A DNA stretch of 64,000 nt from Branchiostoma floridae (GCF_000003815.2 NC_049989.1:10929273-10993272); one strand, 5' to 3'. Numbered from the stretch's first letter, positions 1-12,500 are shown. Numbers and translations: made by a program. Notes: generated by a model from the letters alone, not told the origin.

Positions 1-43
1 TGCTGCAGAAGTACTTTTTGAGTGATTTGACGGAAAACCACAG
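1..43 (+). CDS. possible 3' part of an exon, unidentified
   Basis: From base 3 the sequence is open (LQKYFLSDLTENH) up to a good donor, cag|gtaaga, at 43/44. The other two frames have stops. The exon would end in phase 2, which does not fit the phase-0 exon starting at 885, so it may belong to a different gene or to a transcript with an exon I did not find. No family is recognised. The call rests only on a short open frame and one splice signal, so it is weak. Confidence 0.2.
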
Positions 44-422
44 GTAAGATTTACTACCTGGTGATATTTCCAATGATTCTCTTGTTCATCGTAACAATTC
101 TACTGGCAAAAATACGAAAAATTCTGGGACGAGATATCTCTTGTACAAATAGGTACTTACGTAAAAGAATGTTTCAACCCGGCCCTAGAACCAGTGGTGA
201 AAACTGTGTACTTGTACGCAGGTTAACGTTGTTCCATTTGTATCCCCTTGTTTGTTAACGTTTGTATGTGTGTATACTTTTGAAAGACCTTGCGAAAGTC
301 GCCGTGCTTTCTTGAGTCAAAAAAAAAACTTTCATTGTTGTCTTTTCAGTCCTTGAGATACGTAATTATCTCATTATGTACGTTTGAATGGTGTCTTTCT
401 TAGAAAGGGGTCTAGATACATC

Positions 423-765
423 TAAAGCTAAGGGCACAACCAACCGTACGTGCAAATACGTGCTGTCTACGTGCCAAAACGTGGGCAATCTTTTGGGATC
501 CGTATACGTAAGTAGTAAGTAACGCCTCCGTACGAACTCGTTGGGAATCCGACGAATTTTGGAGCACGCAGACACGCCGTAGAGCTTTACGTGCAGGCAA
601 AACTTTGTGTGCCATCGGGCTGCGGATTCGCCCCCCTTACATGCCAGTACGGGCGACGCGCCTGCCCTGTACAGCCTGAACGTTTTCAGAAATACGTGGC
701 GGTCGTGGCCTCCCAAAAAACGTACAGACAAATTGCACGTACGGCGGGCTGTGCCCTTAGCTTAA
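423..765. mobile_element. foldback MITE, family 1 copy A (TAA target duplication)
   Basis: The element at 426-762 begins AGCTAAGGGCACAACC and ends in its inverted counterpart GTGCCCTTAGCT. Inverted homology continues inward for about 45 bp. It is flanked on both sides by TAA (423-425 and 763-765). A second copy in the same orientation lies at 61694-61979, also flanked by TAA. Three-base TWA duplications are typical of PIF/Harbinger elements, so this is probably a non-autonomous Harbinger-type MITE. Open frames inside it are not conserved between the copies and are not genes. Confidence 0.75.
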
Positions 766-884
766 CCCATCAGCAGTCTGTATTCGGCGTTTGCAAATCA
801 ACACTATCTCGTGGATAACTTTTCGTTTTGACCACTTCGTGGTTATTGAAGTTACTTTCTTATTCTCGACCGGCGTCGTGACAG

Positions 885-3800
885 GTAGACAACGACTTGA
901 AATCATTACCTGATGATGTTTTGAATGATTTTGTAAGTTTATAATCTTACCAAATATATCTACCTAATAATACACTATTGATATTCAGACTTTCCCTGCG
1001 ATGACACCCGACAAACAGGACAATGTACCTAGGACCAGATCTCCGATGGAATCTGTCCCTTGTATGGTAAGTGTAAATGATTATGAATGATTTAATACAG
1101 ATTTACGGACTAAAAATGATGCCTCTTCTGTGGTGTGAGATGGTCATTGAATTATTGACCGTACAAAAGTTTTGTACTAGTTGCGGGTTGATACGCTTTC
1201 CAGGCGACAGCCATTTTTAGGGGGTGAAATCCCACCATTGGCTGTAATAATCGTCCAACCCATAAACCAATACGAATGTTGTGGTGCATCTTTTGTAAAA
1301 CATTAACATGCATTGGCATAATACCGGTCATAAGCCTTATACCGGTCGATTAAAAATAGTGGAACTTAAAGAGATCTACACATGCAACAATAGTTATTTC
1401 TGAGGTATGCACACTTCAGACATCTAGGTATCCAATACATAATTTACAAAGCATCGATAACAATGCATTCGAAGACAACAAGGCCAAAAGTTTTCAGGTC
1501 ATTTTCGGGGCAGGCGAGCTCGTCGTGGGACAAACACACTGTCACGTTCATCGCCAGATTTGTAGATAATAATCACATGTGCTCACGGCACAAGACGAGC
1601 ATGATTCAACAGCAATCTTGAATTTCTTTTGGTGACCTACAACTCGTGTAAAAGTGTGAGGAACCGTGGCATTATCGCCCGGATCTACGGCTGAATGGGT
1701 CAAATTGAACGTACGCCGCCATTTTCCCGCCATTTTTAATGCTACGGCCAGCAGTAAAGTTTTACGTCATAGCGGTTGTGACGGACCAAAATTAAATGAA
1801 AATTCTCGTCAGTATACGCCCATTTTCTCATGACTTTTTGTATGCTCATGCAGCTTTGTTTTGTGCAACTACTAACAGGAAAGAAAGGAACAACAGAGGA
1901 TATATGAACTTCAAGGTACATAGCGGCAGTTAATTGTGCCGTGTTTCGTTCGGCCGGTATAGTGCACCCCCTTCCAACCACGCGCCCGTTCTCCGTGCAA
2001 TTCCGCGGTGTGTTCCAATTACGATATTATGTTTTTAGCAGGACCAGAGAGACAAAATAATTTACACAGAAGAAGTGGCAAAGGTAAGCTGTAACAGCAA
2101 CATGTAACTGGAGAAAATGATGCGTTGATCATTTGCCAAATTAGCATTGCTTGAGAAATTGCAGTAAACCGACCGGTATTATGCCAATGGATCATTGGAT
2201 GTTAGATTACAATTTGTTGACCGCACGAAAGTTTTGTACTAGTTGTTGGGTAATATTCTTCCCAGGCGACAGCCATTAATATTTTTAGGGGGTGAAATCC
2301 CATCAGTGGCTGTAATAATCGTCCAACCCATAAGAATGTTGTGGTGCATCTTTTGTAAACTCGCACATCTGTTGACCGTAGAAAGGTTTTGTACTAGTTA
2401 TAGGCTAAAGAAACTTCCTGTTTGTTCCTATTCAATGCTTTGAGGCTGACAACACAATATACATAGATAGAGAAAGAGTTAAGAAGTTCATTTTTTACTC
2501 CATTTCTTCACCGAGCAGCGCTCAAAGCCTTGTCGGCTGTGGTGTCCACCTGCCCCGCTTCTAGTTGGCGTGTTGGTCCTGTTGCTGACTGTCGGGGTCA
2601 CCCGCGGGCAGACTATTGTAAGTACCGCGTTCAACCGGTTTGCCGAGATTGCAAATGACGTCATTTACTGTGTGTTTTGTAATCAGGCCACACTGAGTTG
2701 ATTATATGGTTGACATCCACGTGCGCATCAATAATGTTTGCTCGTTTCCAATAAGAAATTTAAACCGGTTTGTGCCCGGAAAACTGGAAATTATACAAGA
2801 AATGAACAATAAACAAATGGTATGCCGTAAAAGTATTTAGATAGTGAATATTGACTAGTTATATTTCAGCCATACCATAGGTATGGTGAAATATATTGTA
2901 TTCGTAATGTTTCTTTCTTCGTTCTTTCTTTCTTTCTCCTGCCAAATCTTCAAATCGAATCAACTCCGCCGTTTTTTAACCGATTGACTTGAAATTTGGC
3001 ACAAAGGTAGAGTAAGTCAATACCCTCAGGTGTTTTTTTCATTTTTTTCATATCTGCCTTTGAAATGATTTTATTGAGGTTTTTGTCAATTTTTATGTAT
3101 ATTTTGGGCTCCTGTACCCTGGTATTACAGCCGAATGACATGAAATTTGGTACAGAGGTGCCCTGATCATATGCCCACCCAGATTTGATAACAGTTTTGG
3201 TATACGGTACAACAAAATGCTTAATTTTGCGATTATTGGCCATTTTTTGACAAAAAAAGCACATTTTTGCCTCCTGTACCCTCGTTTTACAACCGAATGA
3301 CCTGAAATTTGGTATAAAAGTGCCCTTCAATTTTGTGCGCATGAATTCAATAACAGTTTTTCCATACAGTACAACATAATGCTTAATATTGCAATTTTAT
3401 GGCCATTTTTAGACAAAAATTGGACATTTTTGGCTCCTGTTCCCTCGTTTTACAACCAAATGACCCGAAATTTGGTAAAGGGGTGCTCTAGATATTTATC
3501 CAAATGACCCATGTATAATTTTTGGCATGGAACACTTTAAAATGATATATTTGGGAATTTTTTGGGTCATTTTCCAATGGCCAAAGGGGTCAACGACCTC
3601 AAGGCCTATTGTTGCATGAGGGAGATGGCTGAAATATGCTGTATTTGCTCTCAAGCAAATGTCGGCCTTTCTAGTTTTAATAGAAGATGTAGAAATGTTG
3701 TTTTGTACACCATGTTTTGTGTGTTCAGTCTGACTTACATTTCATGATGATAGCAGTTTGCGCGATCAGTTCTGTAGTGCCCAGATGATGTCATCCATAT

Positions 3801-6800
3801 AATGGAATCAATAAGGCAAATTTACATTTGTCACCTTGATATTATGGATTTCAGGTACCATTCTTACACATGGTATTTTTTGTAACATGTTTATATTTGT
3901 TTCTTATAGGGCGAGTTTAAGACAGACGACGAGAAGGTACGTAATGTATACAAAATTATGTACGCCGTATAGGTATAACGTTATGTCTGAATAGTTGAAT
4001 ACATTAAATTTTAAGGTTGTTTATATCATAGGAACTTTAGTGTAGAGAGTAGTTAAATCCATACGTTGTACACGCAATAGACGCTGTAATGCCTTTTCGT
4101 GTCTCTATAGACCTCACTAAAGTCTTACTTTTGTTTTATCAACGAAAACAAAGTTTTTTACAACCGTTTTGTGGGTAGAATGCTCTTTTCATAAACATAT
4201 TCTCGACTTCATGTTGTGAGTACATGTATGCATATGTTTTAGTGCAAAGACGCACTAAGTGTGTACCTCATGTGGTTATCCAGGGTATTGCAGCAGTGAA
4301 GGCTCCCGGTGGTACTACTTGCTACATAGTCGATGTAAGTAGCTAAATTTTACATCGTATTTCTGTATGCTTACTTACTGGAAATAGGATATAAGAGAAT
4401 TCTTTTTACACAATCAGTAGGAACTTACATTGCTTACGCTTCGATGTCTCTCAGACACCTTCGCCAGAGCTTCTAACTGGAGTTCTGCTTCTCACCGCTA
4501 AATGTAATCGATGTAGGAGGGGGGATACAAGCTTAGCCACGTTTGGGATTGTTTTCTCACCGCAAAAGCGCCGCCTACATCGGCTACATATAGCGGTAAG
4601 AAGCAGAACTCCAGTTAGAAGTTCTGACGAAGGTGTCTGAGAGACATCGAAACATGAGCAATGTAAGTACATGCTGGTTGTATAAAATTGTGTACAAATT
4701 CTCCTTTATCCTATATTCTACCAACCTGATGAAACTATTTTCGGATTTCTTGAAATATTTTATAATACCGATGACTGTGCGTTGATGCAATATAGCTGTA
4801 CTGCCTTTGTATATTGGAAGGCGTTGGGGGAAGGTCGGGGCTATTGACAGGATGTTCCCATCAATACGATTTTTGGTTACAGTTGACAAGGTGTTCCTGT
4901 CAATAAAAATCGTACTATTTACAAGTACAGTCAAACCTGCCCAAGACGACCACCCGGGGGACCGGAAAAAAACGGTCGATTTGGACAGGTGGTCGCTGAG
5001 AAGAGTATCGACTCAAAACATGCCCGATGCAAAGTATAAATGGTTGCCGTTGTGAATAATGGCAAATAGCAAGCACACTGCACGCCGCAAAGAAGCGAGG
5101 TCTTTAATGTCAAATACAACACGTACACTGTAAACTGTAAATTTAACCCCCAAAATCCGACGCAAACTGGCCGATTTCGGCACAAAATCGCGCTAATTAT
5201 CATAAAAAATCGATGAAAACCTCAATCTTGAAAATGATGCGGTCGTTATAGGTCCCAATTTGGGCCGGTCGCGGTCGCGTTGGCCAGGTGGTCGTTGAGA
5301 AAAGGTCCCTTAATGCTTACGTCAATGGGAAAATAAATCGGGACCGAGAAAAAGCGGTCGAAATGGCCAGGTGGTCGCTGAGAGGAGGTGGTCGCTCGGG
5401 CAGGTTTGACTGTAGTTAAAAGTTCCTGTCAAAAAAGCTTTTGACAAAATAATAATAACGTAATAAAAGTTCGAGTTCCTGTCAACCCGAATCCTTAGGA
5501 TAATCATGTCACTGACTAGCAAAATAAGGAATGGATGACTAAGAAAGATGCAATTCACAAACACACAGTTATTCTATTATCTACCAAAGGGTATACAAGA
5601 AATGGTGCTAATGTGCAGAAGTTTGTATGGCAATCGTGCCAACCCTGGGATTGGAGTCACGTACATGTGCAAATGTATGTGCATGTGTGTAAAGCTCATT
5701 TATTGAAGCAATGGTTCGTAATGAAATTTACTATTATCTTGCCGCACCCCAATACGATAGGGAGAACCAGGAGAGGGTGATGAGTTTGTGATTTCCCTGG
5801 ATGAGAGCCGATCCGACCAGCCCAAACTGGGTAGTGAGATGACGGAGTTCTGTAAGAACCTGGCCCCGCGATGGGCTATCGCAACACCTGCTGGGAAGGA
5901 TGGATCTGGTGGTGACGTCATCATAGACCGGTAAGATGTCTATACTTTATATATTGGAATAAAGACCTTTATTGTACATGTTTGCCCAACCGAGATAAGC
6001 ACAGGTCAAGTCAAAACATAAATACATATAAAAGTATCACAGATCTAGTCTGACACAGAAGTTCGGCTTCTTCTCGCTTCTTGGTAATCGTGAAAATGTA
6101 GGACTGCATGGGTTTAGCTAAGGTCGGTTTGTTCAAGGAGGTTTTTTCAACCTCCTTGGTTCGTTAAAACGCATGAGGAATATAAGCTTATCAGTGCTAC
6201 TCATGTGTCTAAAGTGAGGGAACAGGATCCGTTGTTTCTTTCCAACAGGTGTTGAGAGAGCACACACGCATTTAACATCTAATGTCTTCAAGTGCACGAT
6301 ACCCTTCTCACGTAGGTTGCGTATCAGAACAAGTAGATCATAGCATGGCCACTGGTCAAAACAAAAGATACAAAAACGGAAATTTATGCTGCAGTACCAA
6401 TGACAGCATCCAAGAGGCCCAATCTTGACCTTCACCTTCGTCTTCTTCCATTAAACAGTTCTTAAGCTACTAGTAGATAGTATACAGGCCACAAATATCC
6501 GGAAACAAAAACATACAGACTCAATAACAATGGACAACTTAAAAATGGGCAGTTTAAAATGGGCCGTGAGTGAGTGCGTGCGAGTGGGTGGTTTTCAAAA
6601 TTAAAATAGAATGTTCCATCTCAGACCACTTTCATCAGATGGCTATTGAAAAGGACATCATATGAAGATCTATGAACTTTCAAGTTATAAGATTTGTATT
6701 CTCTTAGCTTTGAAACATAATCCAACAACGTTTATAGTAGCCATCAAGGCAGCACATAAAGCTACTTATCTTACACACAAAACTTACCTTTTACCAGGAT

Positions 6801-6908
6801 ACCAGTTAAGTACAACAACCCTAATTCTTGACATTTCAGTGTTCAGACATTTTCTCACATTTTTACGTGTTTCACTGCAGGCACACAGGGAGACAGCAAG
6901 AAGCCTAG
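885..6908 (+). CDS. BRICHOS-domain type II membrane protein (spliced)
   Basis: Exons read: 885-932, 989-1066, 2039-2083, 2516-2617, 3910-3936, 4284-4334, 4615-4662, 5761-5930 and 6881-6908 (stop TAG). All have GT-AG borders. All internal junctions are phase 0 except the last, which is phase 2, so they join into one open frame of about 187 codons. The exon at 2516 encodes a basic-Cys stretch and then a membrane helix (APLLVGVLVLLLTVGV), giving a cytoplasmic N-terminus and an outside C-terminus. Later exons match a BRICHOS domain: GGTTCYIVD carries the first conserved Cys, and LGSEMTEFCKNLAPRW carries the second Cys in the usual C-x2-L-x-P/R-x-W setting. BRICHOS domains act as chaperone-like segments in secreted or membrane pro-proteins (the chondromodulin, ITM2 and gastrokine families). 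No family member can be named. The 5' start is uncertain: the first ATG in frame is at 1001, but the exon at 885 is also open. Acceptors at 2037-2041 and 2514-2518 are NAGNAG types. Confidence 0.7.
1155..2400 (+). repeat. dispersed intronic repeat: two long copies and a fragment
   Basis: The block at 1155-1300 recurs at 2217-2360 in the same orientation. Shared parts include TTTTGTACTAGTTG, CAGGCGACAGCCATT, GGGGGTGAAATCCCA and GTTGTGGTGCATCTTTTGTA. A third, short piece sits at 2369-2400. A 17-base string after copy A (1313-1329) reappears in inverted orientation just before copy B (2172-2189), which suggests a composite mobile element. The copies flank the small exon at 2039-2083. No coding content is seen. 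Confidence 0.65.
2935..3700. repeat. tandem ~165-bp repeat, about three units
   Basis: The phrase GGCTCCTGTACCCT followed by TTTTACAACCGAATGACCTG and AAATTTGGT recurs at about 3111, 3271 and 3435, a spacing of roughly 160-165 bp. The tail (3628-3690) ends in GCAAATGTCGGCCTTTCTAG. A degenerate relative of the same unit and tail lies at 43975-44240, and the tail alone recurs at about 30143-30200. A long minus-strand open frame here only reflects the repeat period. It lies in the intron before exon 3910. Confidence 0.6.
4381..4717. repeat. inverted repeat containing a duplicated BRICHOS-gene exon
   Basis: Left arm 4381-4518 and right arm 4574-4717 are inverted copies separated by a 55-bp loop. 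The match runs through the whole 48-bp exon of the right arm (4615-4662), its acceptor CTCCAG, its donor GTAAGT and about 55 bp of downstream intron. In the left arm the same exon sits on the minus strand at 4476-4429 and is also fully open (LEALAKVSERHRSVSN against LEVLTKVSERHRNMSN). Both copies keep splice signals. Only the right one is in the gene's orientation. Confidence 0.8.
4926..5414. mobile_element. MITE with TACAGTCAAACCTG termini
   Basis: The left end TACAGTCAAACCTGCCC and the right end GGGCAGGTTTGACTGTA are inverted copies, with subterminal GACCACC/GGTGGTCGC repeats. The outer TA on each side fits the TA target duplication of Tc1/mariner-type elements. The body carries repeated phrases such as GGTCGATTTGGACAGGTGGTCG. 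Fragments with related wording (GGGAAAAATCCAAGGGACCGAC) occur at about 28085-28170 and 60510-60600. No transposase is present. Confidence 0.7.
6131..6165. repeat. short CTCCTTG palindrome
   Basis: CAAGGAGGTTTTTTCAACCTCCTTG is a near-perfect hairpin. A second one, with GCTTTT/AAAAGC arms, is at 27818-27843. Single arms or looser pairs occur at 44377, 44918, 52743 and 53537. They look like remnants or fused ends of a small element family. The role is unknown. Confidence 0.5.
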
Positions 6909-7105
6909 GTCATCGTAGCATCGACGGAGTGCCGTTATTCAGCGACACTGGGACAGCAACTGACGGAGTACCGTGTGGGCTTGAAATTAGGTGTTGTTAT
7001 GTCAGGGAAAGTCAGTTCTAGCTTGATGACAAAGTTTGCTGCAGAAGGTCCAACAACATGCAGAAGTAAAATGCTACATAGATAGATAGCGATTTTTATG
7101 AATAC

Positions 7106-7111
7106 AATAAA
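7106..7111 (+). terminator. candidate polyadenylation signal of the BRICHOS gene
   Basis: AATAAA lies 198 bp after the TAG stop at 6908. It is the first canonical hexamer I noticed downstream, and its use is inferred from position only. Confidence 0.35.
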
Positions 7112-9548
7112 GTATCTATTACATGATTGTGATTTACACAATCATATATATGGGGTAGGGTAGCGGCGACACCATCACTCTTAAGTCTTAATAATGTAGT
7201 GACCAGGTCTATTTTGGACATTTTATTGCAGTTAGTACATAGTATTAATATGATAAACAATAACTTTATACTTTCACGGCCTGCATAGCAGTATTGTATT
7301 AACATAGAAGTACTACACAAGTACATGTACATGTTACCTCAGAACATGTTCAAAAGGTTTCATCGTATCTTATTCTGGATTCATACATTAATGTACTTCT
7401 TAAAAAAATTATGCTAAAAATTAATCATGGCTTCATGAGCGTTTTCTTTGGTGGGCATTATCTGAAGAAATATGTATTCTACACTTAACAAGAAAAAAAT
7501 ATATTTTTTTTTTTTACAAAATTTGCATCCACCTTCTAACATAGTTTTTCTTTCGTTAGTTTGACAACTTGAAAAAGAGCATATTGAGTCATACATTGTA
7601 TGCAGAAGTCATTTTTGATTTAGGTCATGTAACATCACAGAAACCCTTAGCTGTTACATGTTGATTTCTGTATGTTTTTGAGTTACCAAAAAGCTGCATT
7701 GAAGAAACATAACAAAATATAAAATACAAGAAATATAACAAAATGTTACTATTTAATATCATTTTAGTCAGTCTTAAACTGTTTATATAAGTTGCAAACT
7801 TTGAATCACAAAGAACAACTTTTTGGACAATGTATAACGTTACATCCTCTCAACTCAAGATAATTTTTATAGTTTTTTGTTGAGTTCAAACTAAACAATT
7901 TGAACAAGGAATAATACAACAAAGAGGAACCAAACTAAAGAAAGCTTTGGGGAAAAAATTGACAGTGCAGCAAATTGCACCAAAAAGAAGATTAAAAAAG
8001 GAGTTATTACAACTACTTAGTAGTTGATGATACAGTACCACCTAGGATACCACTGTATTTTTACAGTCCTCTCAATTCATGGGACTCCTCATCACTTAAA
8101 TCATTGATTATTGTAGAGCGTAAAGTAACATTTTCAAACAGGCCTAAACCTGTGCTTAAATGCAACAGTATACATGTTTATGAAACTCCAATCAAAAGTA
8201 ATGCCATCTTCATTTGATGACATCTTCTGGAAGCTTCCAAACTGAGGCGAGTGTGCGAAAAATAAAAAATGTTTGGCCAAAATAAAAAGATTCTGTATCA
8301 AAAGTTCATTTTACCACATTGCGGTGTTCTGTAGCAATATAATACTTCCTTAATAGTGTCCTACTTTTTCACTGTCCCTTTCCAAAAACTGATGCATGCG
8401 AATAATGAAAAAAAAAGTTTGGCCAAAATAAAAAGATTCTGTTTCAAAAGGTCATCTTACCACAATGCAGTGTTTTGTAGCAATATGCTACTTCCATAAT
8501 TGTGAACTTTTTCACTGTCCCTTTCCAAAATCAGTCATTGACTTTTTTGACCTGGACATGTAAATTGCATCGGAACCAATCAAATCAAATGTATATCGTG
8601 AAGTTTCAGAATTCATGCCAGGGCACTTTGTATTTTTCAAATAGATTTAAACACTTTTGCTGATGAAATTTGGAACAGAAAAATGCAACATGATTTGGGG
8701 GTACTATGTAGGGAGACCCTTTACACTATAGAGCTCCCTTTTAGCATCTCCATGCCCTACTTGTTCACTGTCCCGTGGACTGTGCTACTTTCTCTCATTG
8801 TCTGCTGACAACATCCCCTTTTCTACCGTTCAAAAATAATACTGTGTCACTTATCCAACCTGATTTGGTCATACCATGGTTGCTTGAGACAGTTTTTCAA
8901 GCTTCCTCACCTGGCCTTCAATTTTGCCACCATGTTCTGGATCAATGTCCTATCTATTTATCATGATTCTCCACACCTGTGGATGGTATGATGAAAATTG
9001 CCATACCTTTGTTTGTGACAAACCCCCTTTTCAACCAATCAACAATTAAGCCATGTTGATTTGAATATATGGATGACATCCTCTATCTGGACACCTAAAA
9101 ACTGTCATTCGAGCGTGCGAATAAAGAAAGATTGGCCAAAATAGGAAAACAACTTCATCATGAAATCTTAGTGGTCAAAAAGGTTGAACAATAAACATAG
9201 AGTATGGTGTACCATACAACATAACTATTCTAAACTTTTGTTCTTTTTTTGGAATTGAGTTTAGCATTCTAAAACGGCAATATCCATCTTCCGATCTTTT
9301 TTGCAACTTACAGCATTTGATCATTTTTGCAGCTGTTTTATATGATTTACAGTACAATCGACAACTGTTTCTATTTTGGAAAGGTCGAACATTGATGCGT
9401 GCACAGATGTCATCCATATTATAATCAAATCAACTATGTGAACAGAAAATAATATTCATTCTCTTTTGACAAAGGAAATATATCAAGCTGATGAGACCAC
9501 ATTGATACTACTTTTTGGTACAAAGTACCAGTGGATACTTCTTACACC
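7112..9548. other. intergenic stretch with a tandem ~140-bp repeat
   Basis: The BRICHOS gene and METTL16 converge here and no coding exon is visible. At about 8252-8390 and 8391-8530 a unit recurs in tandem (GTTTGGCCAAAATAAAAAG, then CCACAWTGCRGTGTT, then TTTTTCACTGTCCC). Looser pieces occur at about 8745-8775 and 9111-9165. The rest is AT-rich and not recognised. The METTL16 3' UTR must lie in the right part, but I saw no canonical minus-strand AATAAA close to the stop. Confidence 0.5.
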
Positions 9549-12500
9549 TCAGACTTTGTTGAACTGGCTCTTTAAGTAACACACCAGCTGGTTCATGCCA
9601 TCCTTGTCCTTACCCTCCAACCATCCCATCTCCATGACGATACCCTTGTCAATCATACTGATTGACAGGCATGCTTTAAACAGAAACTCTTCATGCGCTG
9701 CCTCTTCGGAAGCTCCTCGTTTACCGGGGCTGGTAGTGCCATTCGCAGCATCATCTGATGTCTCCATTTTCTTACTGTCTGTGTCATCGAGCTTCTCTGA
9801 TTTGCCCCCCTCCCCAACATGGCTGCCATCATGTTCCATCTTCTCTTCTTCCATCTTTGTATTTGGCTGTTGTTCTTTCTGTTCCGGTGTATCAAACTGT
9901 AACATTAGCGGCTGTTCCACGTGTTTCAGTCCCTCCGCAGCCTCCCTGGACTTCTGTCTGCGTCTCTTCCTGTTGTGAATCCAGGTGTTTTCCGTGGGAG
10001 TTAGCGTCAGGGAGATGCTGTGGTCTGGACTGGGGGGAGCACACTCCTGGAACGGCACCTGGCAGGAGGGAAACATTGGAGACAAGAGTTCAAAGATCTC
10101 ATGTTTCATGTTAAATCATGCAACACCGGTTTTGTTTACATGATACGTTTCCACTGATCACTTCCTGTCACCCTTCAGCGACCATAATTAGAATATGTGC
10201 AGTCTTCTACCACTTCCTGCCAGCTCACAGGAATACCATTATTGAATGTTACATCCTGCCAGTCTTTGATTACACTATCTTCTCCCTCGCATCCTTTCAC
10301 TCTATGGGCACATCAATACACAAACATGCATCCAGATACACAGGAAGCAAAATATCTGTACATTTTAACATTCAAAAACTTGGTCAGTCAATGTTGCTTC
10401 TTTACGTTTAACAAGTTTGTATGCATATTGAAGTTTTTCAACAGTCTTGTTATCTACAAAAACAGATGTGTATGAATTTTTACTATCACATGAACTTCAA
10501 CAATACATCTTTGAATCATAAAATTTCTGACAAAGCATTGAAAATTTAGTCCATGAAAGGAGAAAAAAAATTAGCCTTTAATTTGGGGAAAAAATATTGT
10601 GGATTGACTTATTATGTCCCCCAACAAATGAATGCCAAGTGAGTAGGGAAAGAAGGTGCTTGTTCGAGGTGCAAGCTGGTAATAAGTACTTTGTTTAGGC
10701 TTATTGAGCACTGCTGCAGTAGCTATACCTGCAGTTCTCCCAGTAGCTGCTTGATGGCGCTGCTGACCAGCTGCACCCTTGTGTTCTGCATGCCCCCAGT
10801 CTGAGCAGCATGCTTCATGAGGTGCTGTAAGTACTTCTCTGGCACGACTGTCCTGATGGGAGGCTTGCTCTTCTTCTTCTGTAGTGGGGATGTCTACAGA
10901 CATTAAACATACAACAACAGACAACAATGTACCTCTCTGTATGGTCAGGAAAGTTTTTATGTGATCTATTCATCTGCCAAATCTATCTAAAAACTGCCCT
11001 ATGAACTGTAGATTCTACAGAAGAAAGACAGTTGTATGATAATTGACCAAAACTTGCAAAAGTCATGAATTGATTGCAATGACTAATGATTTTTTTGTTC
11101 TTCATTGGTTGCCAAATAGTCTCAGCTGTCCTGTGAAAATAGTGCATTCAATGCGCACTAGATCAAGGTCTAGTTTTGGGGGGTTCAAATACTTAAGAAA
11201 TCTGTTCCATTTTTAACTGCTCAAAGTATGAAATAATGATGTAAATGTGGGAATAGATGTCCAACTTAATATTAAGCATACAGATTGCATTATACAGAAT
11301 ATTTCTACTTCTAATGCTCTAATATTGCTTAGGCCACGCCAATATTATTTGTTGTTTCTCGGATTTCCCGACCCTATTTTTTTTGGAATTGAAAAACAAA
11401 AAACTTTTCAAATTGATGGCCACACCTCATGTTGAAAAAAAATTCACTGCCTCTCCTTTCTCAAATTAACCATGGGCCTCAAATTCTAATAGCTGTACGC
11501 ACCTAATTTGGACCGTACATTTATCATTTTTCTTCAAACTTTGGACTTTGCTACCAGGGTCCCCCTATATGTTGAAAGTTTAGGTTTTCCTGTCCAATCT
11601 CGCCTACCCCCGACATTTTAAAAATTTGTTTTTATAACTTTTCTTAAAAGACCGACTCAATTTTTTCTGAAAAAAATCCGAGAAACAACAAATAAAATTG
11701 GTGTGGCCTTAGTTTACCATTAACCAGAACATGATCTGTATATTGTATACTTGGCCTCCACAAAGTAAGTAAGAAACTTAGAAAGTCTGACAAAGACACC
11801 CACAGGTAGAGTGATGTCCTTGTGGAATGTCCAGACAATTCCCCATCTCATGGTTCGACCCTGGCAGAACTCTGTGCAGGTGAAGTTTTCAATCTGCAAC
11901 CAAAAAAAAAAGTTTGCAAAAAATTAAAAGAATACCTTGAACTTCAAGTTGAAGTTCATTTTCAATTGCTAATTTGTCCCAAAACAACCACAGAACTATA
12001 CAATCATGTACAATTAATCATAACCAGTGCAATACAAAATATGACCAATGTACACCATGAAGAGCTGAATCCATGCCATAGAAACTCATTTAGATTCGCT
12101 CTGCTTAGCTACCCTACTCATTACACTATTGACCCATGTTGCTTTTGCATATCAATGAGCTTGCCTTATGTAGGATAAGCCAATCAGCATGCAGGGCCTA
12201 TATATTTTAAATATCCATTAGGCAAGCAAGCTGACGAAATTGTTTTTCAGCATGAAGGTTTGTAAGTGTTTTGGGTAGTCTTCGCAATGCTGCAATCACC
12301 CTCTGTGTACACACAAATCCTACAGATATCAAATTTGGTACCTAAATATAGAATACAACACGGTGTATTCCGTATCACCCAAGGTATCGGCCCGACCCGC
12401 GGGAGGGATGGGACCGAGGGTGATGCTGAATACGCCGTGTTGTATTTTATTTAAGTCATACCCACCTGAGAAAACCCATGTTTTGATGCGAATGAAGTTG

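Noticed and set aside
366-818. Short genes at the left edge
   Set aside because: The frames lie inside the foldback MITE and are not conserved in its second copy at 61694-61979.
2950-3342. 130-codon minus-strand open frame
   Set aside because: It reflects the tandem 165-bp unit, whose length happens to keep the frame open across repeats. No start context or family match.
9595-10114. Two plus-strand open frames opposite the last METTL16 exon
   Set aside because: They are antisense shadows of the conserved minus-strand C-terminal exon, which matches the METTL16 family.
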